DNA from: an uncultured beta proteobacterium
GTDB lineage: Bacteria; Pseudomonadota; Gammaproteobacteria; Burkholderiales; Burkholderiaceae_C
Direction of reading: 5' to 3'
Assembly (NCBI GenBank): GCA_903938815.1
Contig: CAJAES010000122.1
Span: forward strand, 1 to 64,000
Length of the DNA: 64,000 bases
The position numbers and the translations under genes were made by a program. Below are positions 49,466 through 62,463 of the stretch, one piece after another (the stretch's first letter is position 1; each line of letters opens with the position of its first letter). The notes beneath the pieces are model-generated. The model did not search any database. It was not told the DNA's origin and saw only the letters and a program-made list of their open reading frames with translations.

Positions 49466-50727
49466 CAGGCCTCCAGCACCAGGGCCGACGTCGGCCTGGC
49501 GACGCAGGGCAGGCAATGCCCTCGCTTCACGTCGTGGTCGGGCGGGCTGTCGTAGCGGACGGTGCCCGACACCATCCGCGTCTCGCAGGTGCCGCAGCCG
49601 CCCGAGCGGCAGCCCGATTCGAGCGCCACGCCGTTGCGTTCGGCGAAGTCGAGCAGGCTGGCGTCCTGGCCGTCCCAGGCCAGCGTCCGGCCCGAGCGCG
49701 TGAAGGCAACGTCCAGCGGCACGCTGGGTACAGTCTCCGGCGTCGCTGAAGTGCCGGCCGCGGCGGGCGCCGCATTGCGCACGGAAGCCGGGCCGAAAGC
49801 CTCGAAGTGGATGTCGGCATCGGGCACGCCCCAGGCGGCCAGCGCAGGCACCAGTGTCTCCATCATCGGCCCCGGGCCGCAGATGTAGAACTGATGGCGG
49901 CCGTGCGGCAGGCTGCGCTGCAGCAGGGCCAGGTCGATGCGGCCGAGGTGCTGGTAGTCGTCCGGCTGGCGGTCGTCCGGGTCGGGCCGGCTGTACACCA
50001 CATGCAGCCTGAACGCCGGGTTCGCGGCGGCCAGGGCTTCGAGATCGGCCTTGAAGGCGTGCTCGCCGCCATTGCGCAGACCGTAGAAGAGGTGAACCGG
50101 GCGCCCGGGCTGCGTCGACAGGCACCAGCGCAGCATGCTCATCATCGGCGTGATGCCGATGCCGCCGGCGACCAGCGCCACCGGCGCGGAAGGGTCGGGG
50201 TCGATGTGGAAGTGGCCCCCCGGAGCCTTGACCTCCAGAACATCGCCCGGGTGCACCCGGTCATGGAAGTGGTTCGAGGCGACGCCGGGCGGCAGGCCCG
50301 GGCGGTCCGGCGGCGGCGGCACCCGCTTGATGGTGACCCGGTAGCTTGAGGGCGTCGGGCCGTCCGACAGCGAATAGCAGCGCGTGACCGGGCGAACGCC
50401 GCCCGGCAGTGCCGCGTCGGGAACCGCAAGCATGAAGGTCAGGAACTGGCCCGGCTTGAACTCGGGGAGCGGCCGGCCATCGGCGGGCTCGAGCAGGAAC
50501 GAGCACTGCGAGTTCGATGCATCCTCGAACTGCCGGGCGGCGACGCGGAAAGCACGGGTTCCGGGCCAGGCTGCCGTCGTCGGCGTCAGGGTGGGAACTG
50601 GCGCTTCGTCAGGCTGCCGCGCATCCGCCGGTGCGGTCCTGCGCCGCCACAGCGCCACAGCAACGCCGAGGCTGACTTGCAGCAGCAGAGCGGCCAGGAT
50701 CCAGAGCAGCAATCGGGAGGTAGTCAC
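49465..50727 (-). CDS. Membrane-bound FAD/[2Fe-2S] NAD(P)H oxidoreductase (flavodoxin reductase-like)
   Basis: About 420 residues. An N-terminal membrane segment (LLLWILAALLLQVSLGVAVAL) is followed by an FAD-binding domain (RPVTRCYSLSD), an NAD(P)H domain (VALVAGGIGITPMMSM, FYICGPGPMME) and a C-terminal plant-type [2Fe-2S] ferredoxin (CRSGGCGTCE ... CLPC). Similar to ferredoxin-NADP reductase/CDP-4-keto-6-deoxyglucose reductase types. The start is uncertain: GTG 50727 is used, GTG 50775 is also in frame. Probably feeds NAD(P)H electrons into the haem proteins encoded next to it. Confidence 0.82.
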   Translation of the reverse strand: MTTSRLLLWILAALLLQVSLGVAVALWRRRTAPADARQPDEAPVPTLTPTTAAWPGTRAFRVAARQFEDASNSQCSFLLEPADGRPLPEFKPGQFLTFMLAVPDAALPGGVRPVTRCYSLSDGPTPSSYRVTIKRVPPPPDRPGLPPGVASNHFHDRVHPGDVLEVKAPGGHFHIDPDPSAPVALVAGGIGITPMMSMLRWCLSTQPGRPVHLFYGLRNGGEHAFKADLEALAAANPAFRLHVVYSRPDPDDRQPDDYQHLGRIDLALLQRSLPHGRHQFYICGPGPMMETLVPALAAWGVPDADIHFEAFGPASVRNAAPAAAGTSATPETVPSVPLDVAFTRSGRTLAWDGQDASLLDFAERNGVALESGCRSGGCGTCETRMVSGTVRYDSPPDHDVKRGHCLPCVARPTSALVLEA

Positions 50728-50730
50728 TGA

Positions 50731-50744
50731 GAAGAAGCTTCTTC
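50731..50744. promoter_or_regulatory. Perfect 14-bp palindrome near the flavoreductase start
   Basis: GAAGAAGCTTCTTC reads the same on both strands. It is four bases before GTG 50727, or inside the coding region if GTG 50775 is used. Function unknown. Confidence 0.3.
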
Positions 50745-50819
50745 CTGGGTGGAACAACCCGCACAGTCTGCGCACAACTCATCGGTCGCACCGTGCGGTA
50801 CCGCAAGCAGGACGGCGAT

Positions 50820-51650
50820 TCAGTCGTCGTCGTCACCACCCGCCGACTGGCTCCAGGCCTGCGCCGGCACCAGCCCCTCCGGCGCCTGTCGCCATTCCCA
50901 GGCCACGAAGGCCAGCACCGCCGCGAGCAGCAGCACGGCAAGCCAGCCGCGGTTGTCACGCACCAGGTCGGGGCCGACGCCGCGAATGCGGCCGGTGAGC
51001 ATCGGCAGAGCCTGGTTCTTGCGGCGCAGGAGGCTCAGGCCTGCGATGAGCGCCAGATGGCCGAGCACCACGGCCAGGAAGGCGTTGCCGAAGAACTCGT
51101 GCACCTCTGCGAGCCAGTCGCCGCCCAGCGCCTCGCCCCATTCGTTGAAGGTGCCATAGCCGCTCAGGGTGAGCGGAATCACCAGCACGAGCATCGCCAC
51201 CACGGCAGTGGCCATCAGCAGGTTCTGCGCCTGCAGCCACGAAACACCCTGCAGGGAGCCCTGCCTGAAGGCCTGCACCGCGGAGCGCACCCACGCGGGG
51301 GCGCCGCGCAGCTTGCGAAACAGCATGCCGATGCCCGCCTGCCGTGGGCCGAACAGGCCGTACAGCACCCGGAAGGCCAGCAGGCCAGCGAAGACATACC
51401 CGAGCGTGACGTGCAGTGCACGCCAGCGCTCGCCTTCGGCGGTGAGGTAGGCGCCCAGGAAGCTCAGCGCGAAGAGCCAGTGGAACATCCGCGTCGGCGC
51501 ATCGGTGACGAGCCGGCCGGGGGCCTTCGCGGCCGGGGCGCCGCGGTCGGCAGCCGACGGGAACGCGGGGGTGGCGGGGCTGGCGGTGGTGCCGGCGGTG
51601 GTGCCGGCTGTAGCGCTGGCTATAGAGCTGGCGGAAGTGCTGGTCGTCAT
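50820..51650 (-). CDS. Cytochrome b/b6 domain protein (cytochrome b561-like)
   Basis: A 276-residue protein with a Ser/Thr/Ala-rich 45-residue N-terminal extension and then a four- to five-helix cytochrome b561 core: APTRMFHWLFALSFLGAYLT carries the first haem ligand, ALHVTLGYVFAGLLAFRVLY the second, and ADLAEVHEFFGNAFLAVVLGHLA-like helices carry others. Ends with an Asp run (GGDDDD). It probably passes electrons between quinol and the c cytochromes next to it. ATG 51650. Confidence 0.85.
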   Translation of the reverse strand: MTTSTSASSIASATAGTTAGTTASPATPAFPSAADRGAPAAKAPGRLVTDAPTRMFHWLFALSFLGAYLTAEGERWRALHVTLGYVFAGLLAFRVLYGLFGPRQAGIGMLFRKLRGAPAWVRSAVQAFRQGSLQGVSWLQAQNLLMATAVVAMLVLVIPLTLSGYGTFNEWGEALGGDWLAEVHEFFGNAFLAVVLGHLALIAGLSLLRRKNQALPMLTGRIRGVGPDLVRDNRGWLAVLLLAAVLAFVAWEWRQAPEGLVPAQAWSQSAGGDDDD

Positions 51651-51668
51651 GGTCGAGCCTTTCGGGAT

Positions 51669-52298
51669 TCAGTCGTTCCAGGGGCGGCGCAGGCGGGCGT
51701 CGAGCCCGGCTGGAAGCTTCAGCCGGTCGTCGTCGAAGTCGCCCTGATCCGCCCCGCCGTGGCAGGCGCCGCAGTTGGCGGCGCTCTTCACGCTGGCGAG
51801 CTTCCAGACCGAAGCGTCGATCTCGCGGTGCTTGCGCTGGAACCAGTCGGCCTTCGTGATGCGGTCCTGCGGCGGCTCCTCGCGCACACGCTTGTAGGTG
51901 CCGGCGTTGGCCTGCAACCAGGCGGCGATCTGCGCCGCCGTGGCGGCGTCGAGCGAGGCATCGGTGCCGTAGTGCTTGTCCAGGCCCGCCATCACACGCT
52001 GCCAGGACCGCGCGGGCAGCAGGCCCGGGGCGTAGGCCGTGTGGCAGGCGGCGCACTCCTGCGCGAAGGCGGGCGGTGCGTTGCGCGGCATCAAGCGGCC
52101 GCCATCGGCCAACGCGGCCGGGCTGGCCGCGAGCGCCGCCAGGAGGGCGGCCAGGATCTCTGCCGAGCGCAGGGCGGAACGCAGGTGGGAATTCGAGGCG
52201 GCTTGAGGCGCAGCGTTCGGGGCCAGGCGCGGCGCAGGGTGCAGAGCAGCTTGCGGAGCAGCAGGCGCCATCGGGCGGGTCAGGTTCGGGCGCTTCAT
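51669..52298 (-). CDS. Di-haem cytochrome c (DHC type)
   Basis: A 209-residue exported protein with two CxxCH motifs, CAACH and CGACH. The long N-terminus (to about residue 60) contains a hydrophobic signal segment (LAALLAALAASPAALA) near residues 50-65, unusually far from the ATG at 52298, and preceded by an Ala/Pro-rich leader; a downstream start is possible. The pattern WQRVMAGLDKHYGTDASL matches the di-haem cytochrome DHC family that pairs with cytochrome b. Start overlaps the stop of the DUF1924 gene (ATGA). Confidence 0.85.
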   Translation of the reverse strand: MKRPNLTRPMAPAAPQAALHPAPRLAPNAAPQAASNSHLRSALRSAEILAALLAALAASPAALADGGRLMPRNAPPAFAQECAACHTAYAPGLLPARSWQRVMAGLDKHYGTDASLDAATAAQIAAWLQANAGTYKRVREEPPQDRITKADWFQRKHREIDASVWKLASVKSAANCGACHGGADQGDFDDDRLKLPAGLDARLRRPWND

Positions 52299-52717
52299 GG
52301 TTTCACGCTCGTCAGGTACGCCAGCACGTCGGCCTTCTCGGCGGCGCTGCACTCGCGGCTCAGCACGTCCTTGCAATTGCGGCGGAACCACTTGTCCACC
52401 TTGGCGGTGTCGGTGAAGGCGCGCGGGTTGGCTGCGGGTGCCAGCGGGTCGATGGCCTTGCCGGTGCTGGCGTGCTTGCCGGGCTGCAGCGGCGGCGCTC
52501 CGTGGCACGACGAGCAGGACCACTCCCCGCCGTGGCGCGCCGCGAAGAACGCCCGGCCGCGCTCGGCCTGGCCGGGGGCGCCGGCCTCGGCACTGAAACG
52601 CGAAAGCTGCTGGGCGGGCGAGGTGTCGGCGGCCAGCGCGGGCCAGCACGACAGCGCCAGGACGGCAACGCCCGCCAGCAGCGGCCAGCGGTGAATGGAA
52701 CAGGGGGTCAGGTTCAT
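52295..52717 (-). CDS. Mono-haem cytochrome c, DUF1924 family
   Basis: A 140-residue exported protein with a signal peptide (PLLAGVAVLALSCWPALA) and a single CSSCH haem motif. Further conserved DUF1924 features include HASTGKAIDPLAPAANPRAF and KWFRRNCKDVL. DUF1924, DHC and cytochrome b genes are known neighbours in several proteobacteria. It heads the six-gene redox operon and is divergent from PepSY. Confidence 0.87.
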   Translation of the reverse strand: MNLTPCSIHRWPLLAGVAVLALSCWPALAADTSPAQQLSRFSAEAGAPGQAERGRAFFAARHGGEWSCSSCHGAPPLQPGKHASTGKAIDPLAPAANPRAFTDTAKVDKWFRRNCKDVLSRECSAAEKADVLAYLTSVKP

Positions 52718-52798
52718 TTCGGCTCCGGGTCGGACCACCCTGGGGTGATCGATGGAAAGCATTCTTGGGTTCCGCCCTTGAACCGAAGCTGAAGGCGC

Positions 52799-52815
52799 CG
52801 TTCATCTGGCGTTCA
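52799..52815 (+). promoter_or_regulatory. Direct repeat CGTTCA-N5-CGTTCA (probable response-regulator site)
   Basis: Two perfect six-base direct repeats spaced by five bases, an 11-base period typical of OmpR/PhoP-family binding sites. It lies in the 122-base gap between the redox operon and PepSY-response regulator-kinase. Confidence 0.45.
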
Positions 52816-52839
52816 GCCGGCTGACACCACAATCCCGGC

Positions 52840-53190
52840 ATGAGAGCGTTCACCTCACTTGTCCGTGTGGCAGCCGCCCTGCTTCTGGCGTCAAGCCTGC
52901 TGCAGTCGGCGGCAGCCAGCGGCAAGGGCGACCACGACCGCGCGCGTGCGGCCGTGCAGGCCGGCGAGGTGATGCCGCTGTCCGCGCTGCTCGAGCGGCT
53001 GCAGCGCAGCCACCCCGGGCAGGTTCTCGAGCTCGAGCTCGAGCGCGAGGACGAGCGCTGGATCTATGAAGTGAAGCTCCTGCAGGCCGATGGCCAGTTG
53101 CTGAAGCTGGAACTCGACGCCCGCACGGCGGAGGTACTGAAACTCCGGCGCAGGCCCGCGCGAGACGGCGGGAAAGACCCGGCACGATGA
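52840..53190 (+). CDS. Exported PepSY-domain protein
   Basis: A 116-residue protein with signal peptide (VRVAAALLLASSLLQSAAAS) and one PepSY domain (GEVMPLSALLERLQ, VLELELEREDERWIYEVKLL). PepSY proteins often sit next to two-component systems and redox operons; the function is poorly known. Stop overlaps the response-regulator start (ATGA). Confidence 0.85.
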   Translation: MRAFTSLVRVAAALLLASSLLQSAAASGKGDHDRARAAVQAGEVMPLSALLERLQRSHPGQVLELELEREDERWIYEVKLLQADGQLLKLELDARTAEVLKLRRRPARDGGKDPAR

Positions 53191-53849
53191 AGCTGCTGCT
53201 GGTGGAGGACGACCCCACGCTGCGCTCGCAACTGCGAACCGGCCTGGAGGAAGCGGGCTACGCGCTCGACGAAGCCGACAACGGCCGCGACGCGCAGCAC
53301 CTGGGCGAGACCGAAGCCTTCGACGCCGTCGTGCTCGACCTCGGCTTGCCCGTCGTGGACGGCCTGACCGTGCTCAAGCGCTGGCGCGAGGCCGGCCGGA
53401 CGATGCCCGTGCTCATCCTGACCGCCCGCGACAGCTGGCACGAGAAGGTGGCGGGCATCGACGCGGGCGCGGACGACTACCTGGCCAAGCCCTTCCACAT
53501 GGAAGAGCTGCTGGCCCGCGTGCGGGCGCTGATACGCCGCGCACAGGGCCTGGCTTCGCCGCTGCTGAAGTGCGGCGAGCTGACGCTGGACACGCGCAGC
53601 AGCCGCGTCACGCTCGACGGCCAGCCCGTGACGCTGACCAGCCACGAGTTCCGGCTGCTGGCCTACCTGATGCACCGGCCGGGCAGCGTGGTGTCGCGCA
53701 CCGAACTGACGGAGCACCTGTACGCGCAGGACTTCGACCGCGACTCCAACACCATCGAGGTCTTCATCGGCCGCCTGCGCCGCAAGCTGCCGGCCGACAC
53801 CATCGAGACCGTGCGCGGCATGGGCTACCGGCTGGCGACCCCGCCGTGA
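53187..53849 (+). CDS. OmpR/PhoP-family response regulator
   Basis: A 220-residue regulator with N-terminal receiver (acidic pair VEDDP, phospho-acceptor Asp51 in VVLDLGLPVVDG, Lys in LAKPF) and C-terminal winged helix (LTSHEFRLLAYLMHRPGSVV, NTIEVFIGRLRRKL). It is similar to QseB/PmrA-type proteins. Its stop overlaps the kinase start (GTGA), so it is co-translated. The direct repeat at 52799 is the most likely target. Confidence 0.95.
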   Translation: MKLLLVEDDPTLRSQLRTGLEEAGYALDEADNGRDAQHLGETEAFDAVVLDLGLPVVDGLTVLKRWREAGRTMPVLILTARDSWHEKVAGIDAGADDYLAKPFHMEELLARVRALIRRAQGLASPLLKCGELTLDTRSSRVTLDGQPVTLTSHEFRLLAYLMHRPGSVVSRTELTEHLYAQDFDRDSNTIEVFIGRLRRKLPADTIETVRGMGYRLATPP

Positions 53850-55270
53850 CCCCCACGAACCCGGGAACCGGCCGCCGCTGGGCGCTGTCGCTGCGCTGGC
53901 GGCTGCTGGCCGCGACCCTGGTGGCGCTGCTGGTGGCCCTGGTGCTGGCGGGGCTGCTGCTGGCAGGCCTGTTCAAGGACCATGTGCACCGCCAGTTCGC
54001 CACGGCGCTGACAGTGCAGCTCGACGAACTGACCGCACGGCTGGAGTTCGACGCCGCCGGAACCCCGCAGCTGGACGCCGGGAGCCTGAGCGACCCTCGC
54101 TGGCGGCGCCCGTACTCGGGCCTGTACTGGCAGCTGGACGCCTGGGCGGGCGAAGCGAAGAGCGGCGTCCTGCGTTCGCGCTCGCTCTGGGACACCACGC
54201 TCGCAGCACCACGCGACGCCCTGCCCGACGGCAGGGTGCATCAGCACGAGATCGCCGGGCCGGGCGACACGAAGCTGCTGCTGCTGGAGCGCACCCTGAG
54301 GCGCGGCGGGAGCACGAGCCCCTGGCGGCTGCTGGTGGCCGCCGATCTCCAGGCCACCGATGCCGCGGTGCAGCGCTTCAACGGCATGCTGGCCCTGTCG
54401 CTGGGTGGCCTGCTGCTGCTGCTGTGCGCCGCCGCCGCGGCCCAGCTCGCCGTGGGCCTGGCGCCCCTGCGCGCGCTGCAGCGGGCCGTGGGCGCGGTGC
54501 AGGCCGGCGAGTCGCCGCGCCTCGAAGGCCGCTTCCCCGCCGAAGTGCAACCGCTTATCGACGATTTCAACGGCGTGCTCGACCGCAATGCCGAGATCGT
54601 GGCGCGCGCCCGCACCCAGGCCGGCAACCTGGCGCATGCGATCAAGACACCCCTGGCCGCGATGTCGCAGGCCGCCGCCACGGCCCGGCGCCAGCCCGAT
54701 ACGGCAGCCGACCTCGCCATGCTGGTACAGGAGCAGGTGGTGGTGGCGCAGCGACATGTCGACTGGCACCTGGCGCGCGCACGCGCTGCGGCGGCCCACG
54801 GCCTGCCGGGCGCGCACGCCCCGCTGGCACCGGTCGTGGAAGGACTCGTCCGCGTGATGGCGCGCGTGCACGCCGAGCGCGGCCTGGGCCTGTACTGCAC
54901 GGCCATCGCGCCGGGCCTGGCCTTCGCGGGCGAGGCGCAGGACCTGCAGGAAATGCTCGGGAACCTGCTGGACAACGCCTGCAAGTGGGCGCGCCATGAA
55001 GTGACGTTGCGTGCGGACGCCGTACCGAAAGCCCGGCAGCCGCGCTTGCGCATCGTGATCGAGGACGACGGGCCCGGCATCGACCCCGCACGCCGCGATG
55101 CCGTGCTGATTCGCGGCGCACGGCTGGACGAATCCGTGCCCGGCAGCGGCCTGGGCCTGGCCATCGTGCGCGAACTCGCGGGCCTGTACGGCGGAACGCT
55201 GGCCATCGCCAGCTCGGCCGCAGGTGGCGTGAGTGTGACGCTGGAACTGCCGGCGGCGGACGCCCGCTGA
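53846..55270 (+). CDS. Sensor histidine kinase (PhoQ/QseC-like)
   Basis: A 474-residue membrane kinase. Two membrane segments (LLAATLVALLVALVLAGLLL and LSLGGLLLLLCAAAAAQLAV) enclose a periplasmic sensor of about 120 residues. The H box is NLAHAIKTPLAAM with His264, the N box is LLDNACKWA, and G boxes are DDGPGID and GSGLGLAIV. The GTG start at 53846 overlaps the response-regulator stop. It is expected to phosphorylate that regulator. Its signal may be redox state of the adjacent operon; that is inference. Confidence 0.93.
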   Translation: MTPTNPGTGRRWALSLRWRLLAATLVALLVALVLAGLLLAGLFKDHVHRQFATALTVQLDELTARLEFDAAGTPQLDAGSLSDPRWRRPYSGLYWQLDAWAGEAKSGVLRSRSLWDTTLAAPRDALPDGRVHQHEIAGPGDTKLLLLERTLRRGGSTSPWRLLVAADLQATDAAVQRFNGMLALSLGGLLLLLCAAAAAQLAVGLAPLRALQRAVGAVQAGESPRLEGRFPAEVQPLIDDFNGVLDRNAEIVARARTQAGNLAHAIKTPLAAMSQAAATARRQPDTAADLAMLVQEQVVVAQRHVDWHLARARAAAAHGLPGAHAPLAPVVEGLVRVMARVHAERGLGLYCTAIAPGLAFAGEAQDLQEMLGNLLDNACKWARHEVTLRADAVPKARQPRLRIVIEDDGPGIDPARRDAVLIRGARLDESVPGSGLGLAIVRELAGLYGGTLAIASSAAGGVSVTLELPAADAR

Positions 55271-55279
55271 CGAGACCCC

Positions 55280-57205
<1,926 letters not shown>

Positions 57206-57262
57206 GCCTCCGGGGTGCCGGTGCGCACAGGCGGAGACACCACCACCGTGACCACTACCCCG

Positions 57263-59515
57263 CTAGCCCAAGCTGCTGGCACGGCGCTGCCTCTGCCCGA
57301 TGGCCTGGGACATCCGGCTGAGCAGCGTCATGCGCTCGATCGGCTTGGTGACGTAGTCATTCATGCCAGCCTCCAGGCATCGCTCCCGGTCGCCGCCCAT
57401 GGCGTGCGCCGAGATGCCGATGATGGGGAGCTGGGCATAGCGGGCGGACTCCGCCAGCTGCGGCAAGGCCAGCGCCCGGATGGCGCGTGTCGCGTCGATC
57501 CCGTTCATCACGGGCATGGAGATGTCCATCAGCACGACGTCGAAGGGCTGGCTGCAAACCGCCTTCAAGGCTGCCGCGCCGTCACCCGCGGACAAGGTGT
57601 TCATGCCCTCGGCACGCAGCCAGCGCTTGAGCAGCGCCTGGTTGATGTTGTTGTCGTCCACGATGAGAACCTGCAGCCCCTGCAACGACGAAGCGTCCTC
57701 GTCCATCACGGGCTGGGTGTCTTCGAACTGGGTCACCTTGTACGCCATCCCGCACATCGCCGTAGCAATGAAGGCTGCGCCACCGCCGCTGCGCTGGACC
57801 AGGGTGACATCGCCCCCCATCCGGCGGCACAGCTGACGACACAGCGAGAGCCCGAGGCCGCTGCCGCCGCGAAGCCGCGACGTGGCCACGTCGGCCTGGG
57901 TGAAGGGCTCGAAGATGGCTTCCGCGCGCTCGGCCGGCACGCCTATGCCCGTGTCGAACACGGAAATGCGAAGTTCGCAACTCCCGGCTTCATCGTCCAG
58001 CAGGCGCGTGGACACCTCCACCGTCACGCCGCCGTGGTCGGTGAACTTCACCGCGTTGTCCAGCAGGTTGCTCAGCACCTGGACGATGCGGTGCGGGTCG
58101 CCGCTCAGAAGGGTCTGCGGCGTCAGCCAGGACACAGCCAGACTCAGGCCACGGGCGCGTGCGACCGCGCCAAAGTTGCCGAGCACATGTTCAAGCTGGG
58201 CATGCACGTCGAAGTCGATGTTCTCCAGCTCCAGCCGGCCAGCCTCGATCTTGGACATGTCCAGCAGGTCGTTGAGCATGGTCCGGAGGTGGCGGGCAGA
58301 ACGGGTGGCCGTGCCGAGCAGGGTGCGCTGGTCGCCGCTCAGGGGGCTCTTTCCCAACAGGTCGAGCATGCCTGACAGGCCATTCAAGGGCGTGCGGATC
58401 TCATGGCTCATCGTGGCGAGGAACCGCGTCTTGGCCTCTCCCGAAGCGCGGGACTGCGCGAGCGCGGCGGCCAGGACCTCGGTACGCTCCTGCTCCGGCC
58501 GCATGTCCACGAGGTACAGGCACTGGTAACTCTGGCCGGACATCTCGACCGTGGCCACGTGCACGCGCGTCGGGAAACTGGCACCCCCCGGGACATTCAA
58601 CTCCATTTCCAGGGGTTCGGCCCCGTCCCAGAGCGTGGTGTCACGCCACTGCAGCAGAAGCTCGGCCCGCAGTCGCGCACGGTCGGCAGCACCGAAGAAG
58701 CGATCCATCGCCTGGCCCTGAAGCGCCTGGCGCGGCAAGCCCAGCATGCGCTCCACGGCAGGGTTGACCTGAACGACATAGCCAGTCGTGTCCAGCAGCA
58801 TCCAGCCGTCGGGCGATGCATTGCCGACCACCTGAAGCACTGCCTGGCGATCGCGCAGTTCGTGCTCAATGCTGCCGCGGGCCAGTTGCTCGCGTTCCAG
58901 CCGCCGCTGCTCGCGGATGTACCCCGCCGGAATGACTGCCAGCACCATCAGCATGAACGGCACCATGCCCAGGTTGCGGTACACGGTCACATCGGGAGCC
59001 AGCAGGGCCATCGGAACCGCAACAACCGGGGCAAGCAATGCCGCGAATCCCACTGCCGCATGGCCCAGCCCGGGCTCGCGCCGCTGCGCGCAGAAAGCGG
59101 CTGCCGCAATGACAAGCAAGTACACCGACAGCAAACAGCGGAACGTCGTGCGCAGCGCCGGCTCCGGTATCAGCATGGGAATGCTGCTGACCACCCCATA
59201 GGCTGCGGTGTGGATGCACAGCGCCACCGTCATCCAGCGCAACACCCGGGCGGGCAAACCGAAGTGCTGGAGCATGCCGTAGGTGAACGCAGCCATGCTC
59301 AGGAATGCCAGCAGATTGCCGAGCCAGACATGCCAGTCCACGAAGAGTCCCGGCTGCCCGTGAAGGCGGTTCGTGGCCCAGACGAGCGCCTTCAGTGCGC
59401 AGCCGGCGGACAGCCAGAACTGCTCGGGGCGCCCCTTCAGGCGCGTGCCGGCGTAGAAGAACATGGCCGCCGCCGCCGCACAGAAGATGGCTGAAAGATC
59501 AGCGGTGCCGAGCAT
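57263..59515 (-). CDS. Hybrid histidine kinase with PAS and receiver domains
   Basis: A 750-residue protein. Six or seven N-terminal helices (from MLGTADLSAIFCAAAAAMFF), a PAS domain (VVGNASPDGWMLLDTTGYVV, NPAVERMLGL), the H box TMSHEIRTPLNG with His371, HATPase motifs (NLLDNAVKF, FDTGIGVP, GSGLGLSLC) and a receiver with VLMDISMPVMNG (Asp664). Overall plan is like the neighbour at 55280, and the two sensor domains look paralogous. Confidence 0.9.
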   Translation of the reverse strand: MLGTADLSAIFCAAAAAMFFYAGTRLKGRPEQFWLSAGCALKALVWATNRLHGQPGLFVDWHVWLGNLLAFLSMAAFTYGMLQHFGLPARVLRWMTVALCIHTAAYGVVSSIPMLIPEPALRTTFRCLLSVYLLVIAAAAFCAQRREPGLGHAAVGFAALLAPVVAVPMALLAPDVTVYRNLGMVPFMLMVLAVIPAGYIREQRRLEREQLARGSIEHELRDRQAVLQVVGNASPDGWMLLDTTGYVVQVNPAVERMLGLPRQALQGQAMDRFFGAADRARLRAELLLQWRDTTLWDGAEPLEMELNVPGGASFPTRVHVATVEMSGQSYQCLYLVDMRPEQERTEVLAAALAQSRASGEAKTRFLATMSHEIRTPLNGLSGMLDLLGKSPLSGDQRTLLGTATRSARHLRTMLNDLLDMSKIEAGRLELENIDFDVHAQLEHVLGNFGAVARARGLSLAVSWLTPQTLLSGDPHRIVQVLSNLLDNAVKFTDHGGVTVEVSTRLLDDEAGSCELRISVFDTGIGVPAERAEAIFEPFTQADVATSRLRGGSGLGLSLCRQLCRRMGGDVTLVQRSGGGAAFIATAMCGMAYKVTQFEDTQPVMDEDASSLQGLQVLIVDDNNINQALLKRWLRAEGMNTLSAGDGAAALKAVCSQPFDVVLMDISMPVMNGIDATRAIRALALPQLAESARYAQLPIIGISAHAMGGDRERCLEAGMNDYVTKPIERMTLLSRMSQAIGQRQRRASSLG

Positions 59516-59566
59516 CCAGGTCCTCCGAGGCGTGCCGCAGCGGGTACCCTTCGGTGAGATCCATGG

Positions 59567-59923
59567 TCAAGCCCGGCGCGTGCCGAGCCACAGAGCCAGT
59601 GCTGCACCGGAGCGCGCCATGGCCTCGGCGGTCATGCGGGCCGCGACATCCGGAGCCACGGGGCCGCCCGCACGCAAGGACTCTTCCATGGCCCGGATGT
59701 GCTGTGCATAGAGCCGTGCCCCGATGACGCCCAGCGTGTTGGCGGCCTCGTGCAACAGCGGGAGCAGATGCTCGGCACGGCCACTGCCGTCCTGAAGCAG
59801 CTGCAATTGCCTTGGGAGCTCCTCCCGGTAGATGGATTCGAGTTCCCGGAACGCACCGAGATCGTTGTCCATGTCCGCGAGCGCACTGCCGAAGGCGTAC
59901 TCGGGTTCGTCAAGCCAGTTCAT
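59567..59923 (-). CDS. Degenerate Hpt-like (histidine phosphotransfer) protein
   Basis: A 118-residue all-helical protein. The sequence LLHEAANTLGVIGARLYA aligns with the Hpt signature xAHxLKGSAxxLGA: the candidate phospho-acceptor His58 and the later glycine-alanine are kept, but the Lys and Gly after it are replaced by Ala and Asn. RELESIYREELPRQLQLLQD resembles the first Hpt helix. It lies between two hybrid kinases in the same direction, so it may accept phosphoryl groups from their receivers. ATG 59923 has GAGGGA upstream; GTG 59935 is an alternative. Confidence 0.6.
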   Translation of the reverse strand: MNWLDEPEYAFGSALADMDNDLGAFRELESIYREELPRQLQLLQDGSGRAEHLLPLLHEAANTLGVIGARLYAQHIRAMEESLRAGGPVAPDVAARMTAEAMARSGAALALWLGTRRA

Positions 59924-59931
59924 TGGTTCCC

Positions 59932-62319
<2,388 letters not shown>

Positions 62320-62463
62320 TGGATAGGCTCAAACCATTGAAAGATGGCTGCGGGGCAGGTGGCTGCCGGCGCGGCAAGGGTTGAAACGCACAGCGGAATT
62401 ACGCGAAATCGGACCCAGATCCTGTATAAGTCTGTGGGAAACAATTTCGCCAAAAACATAAAC

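Noticed and set aside
62422..62437. LexA box ahead of the HTH-receiver gene
   Set aside because: CTGTATAAGTCTGTGG has only the left half; the right half is not ACAG.
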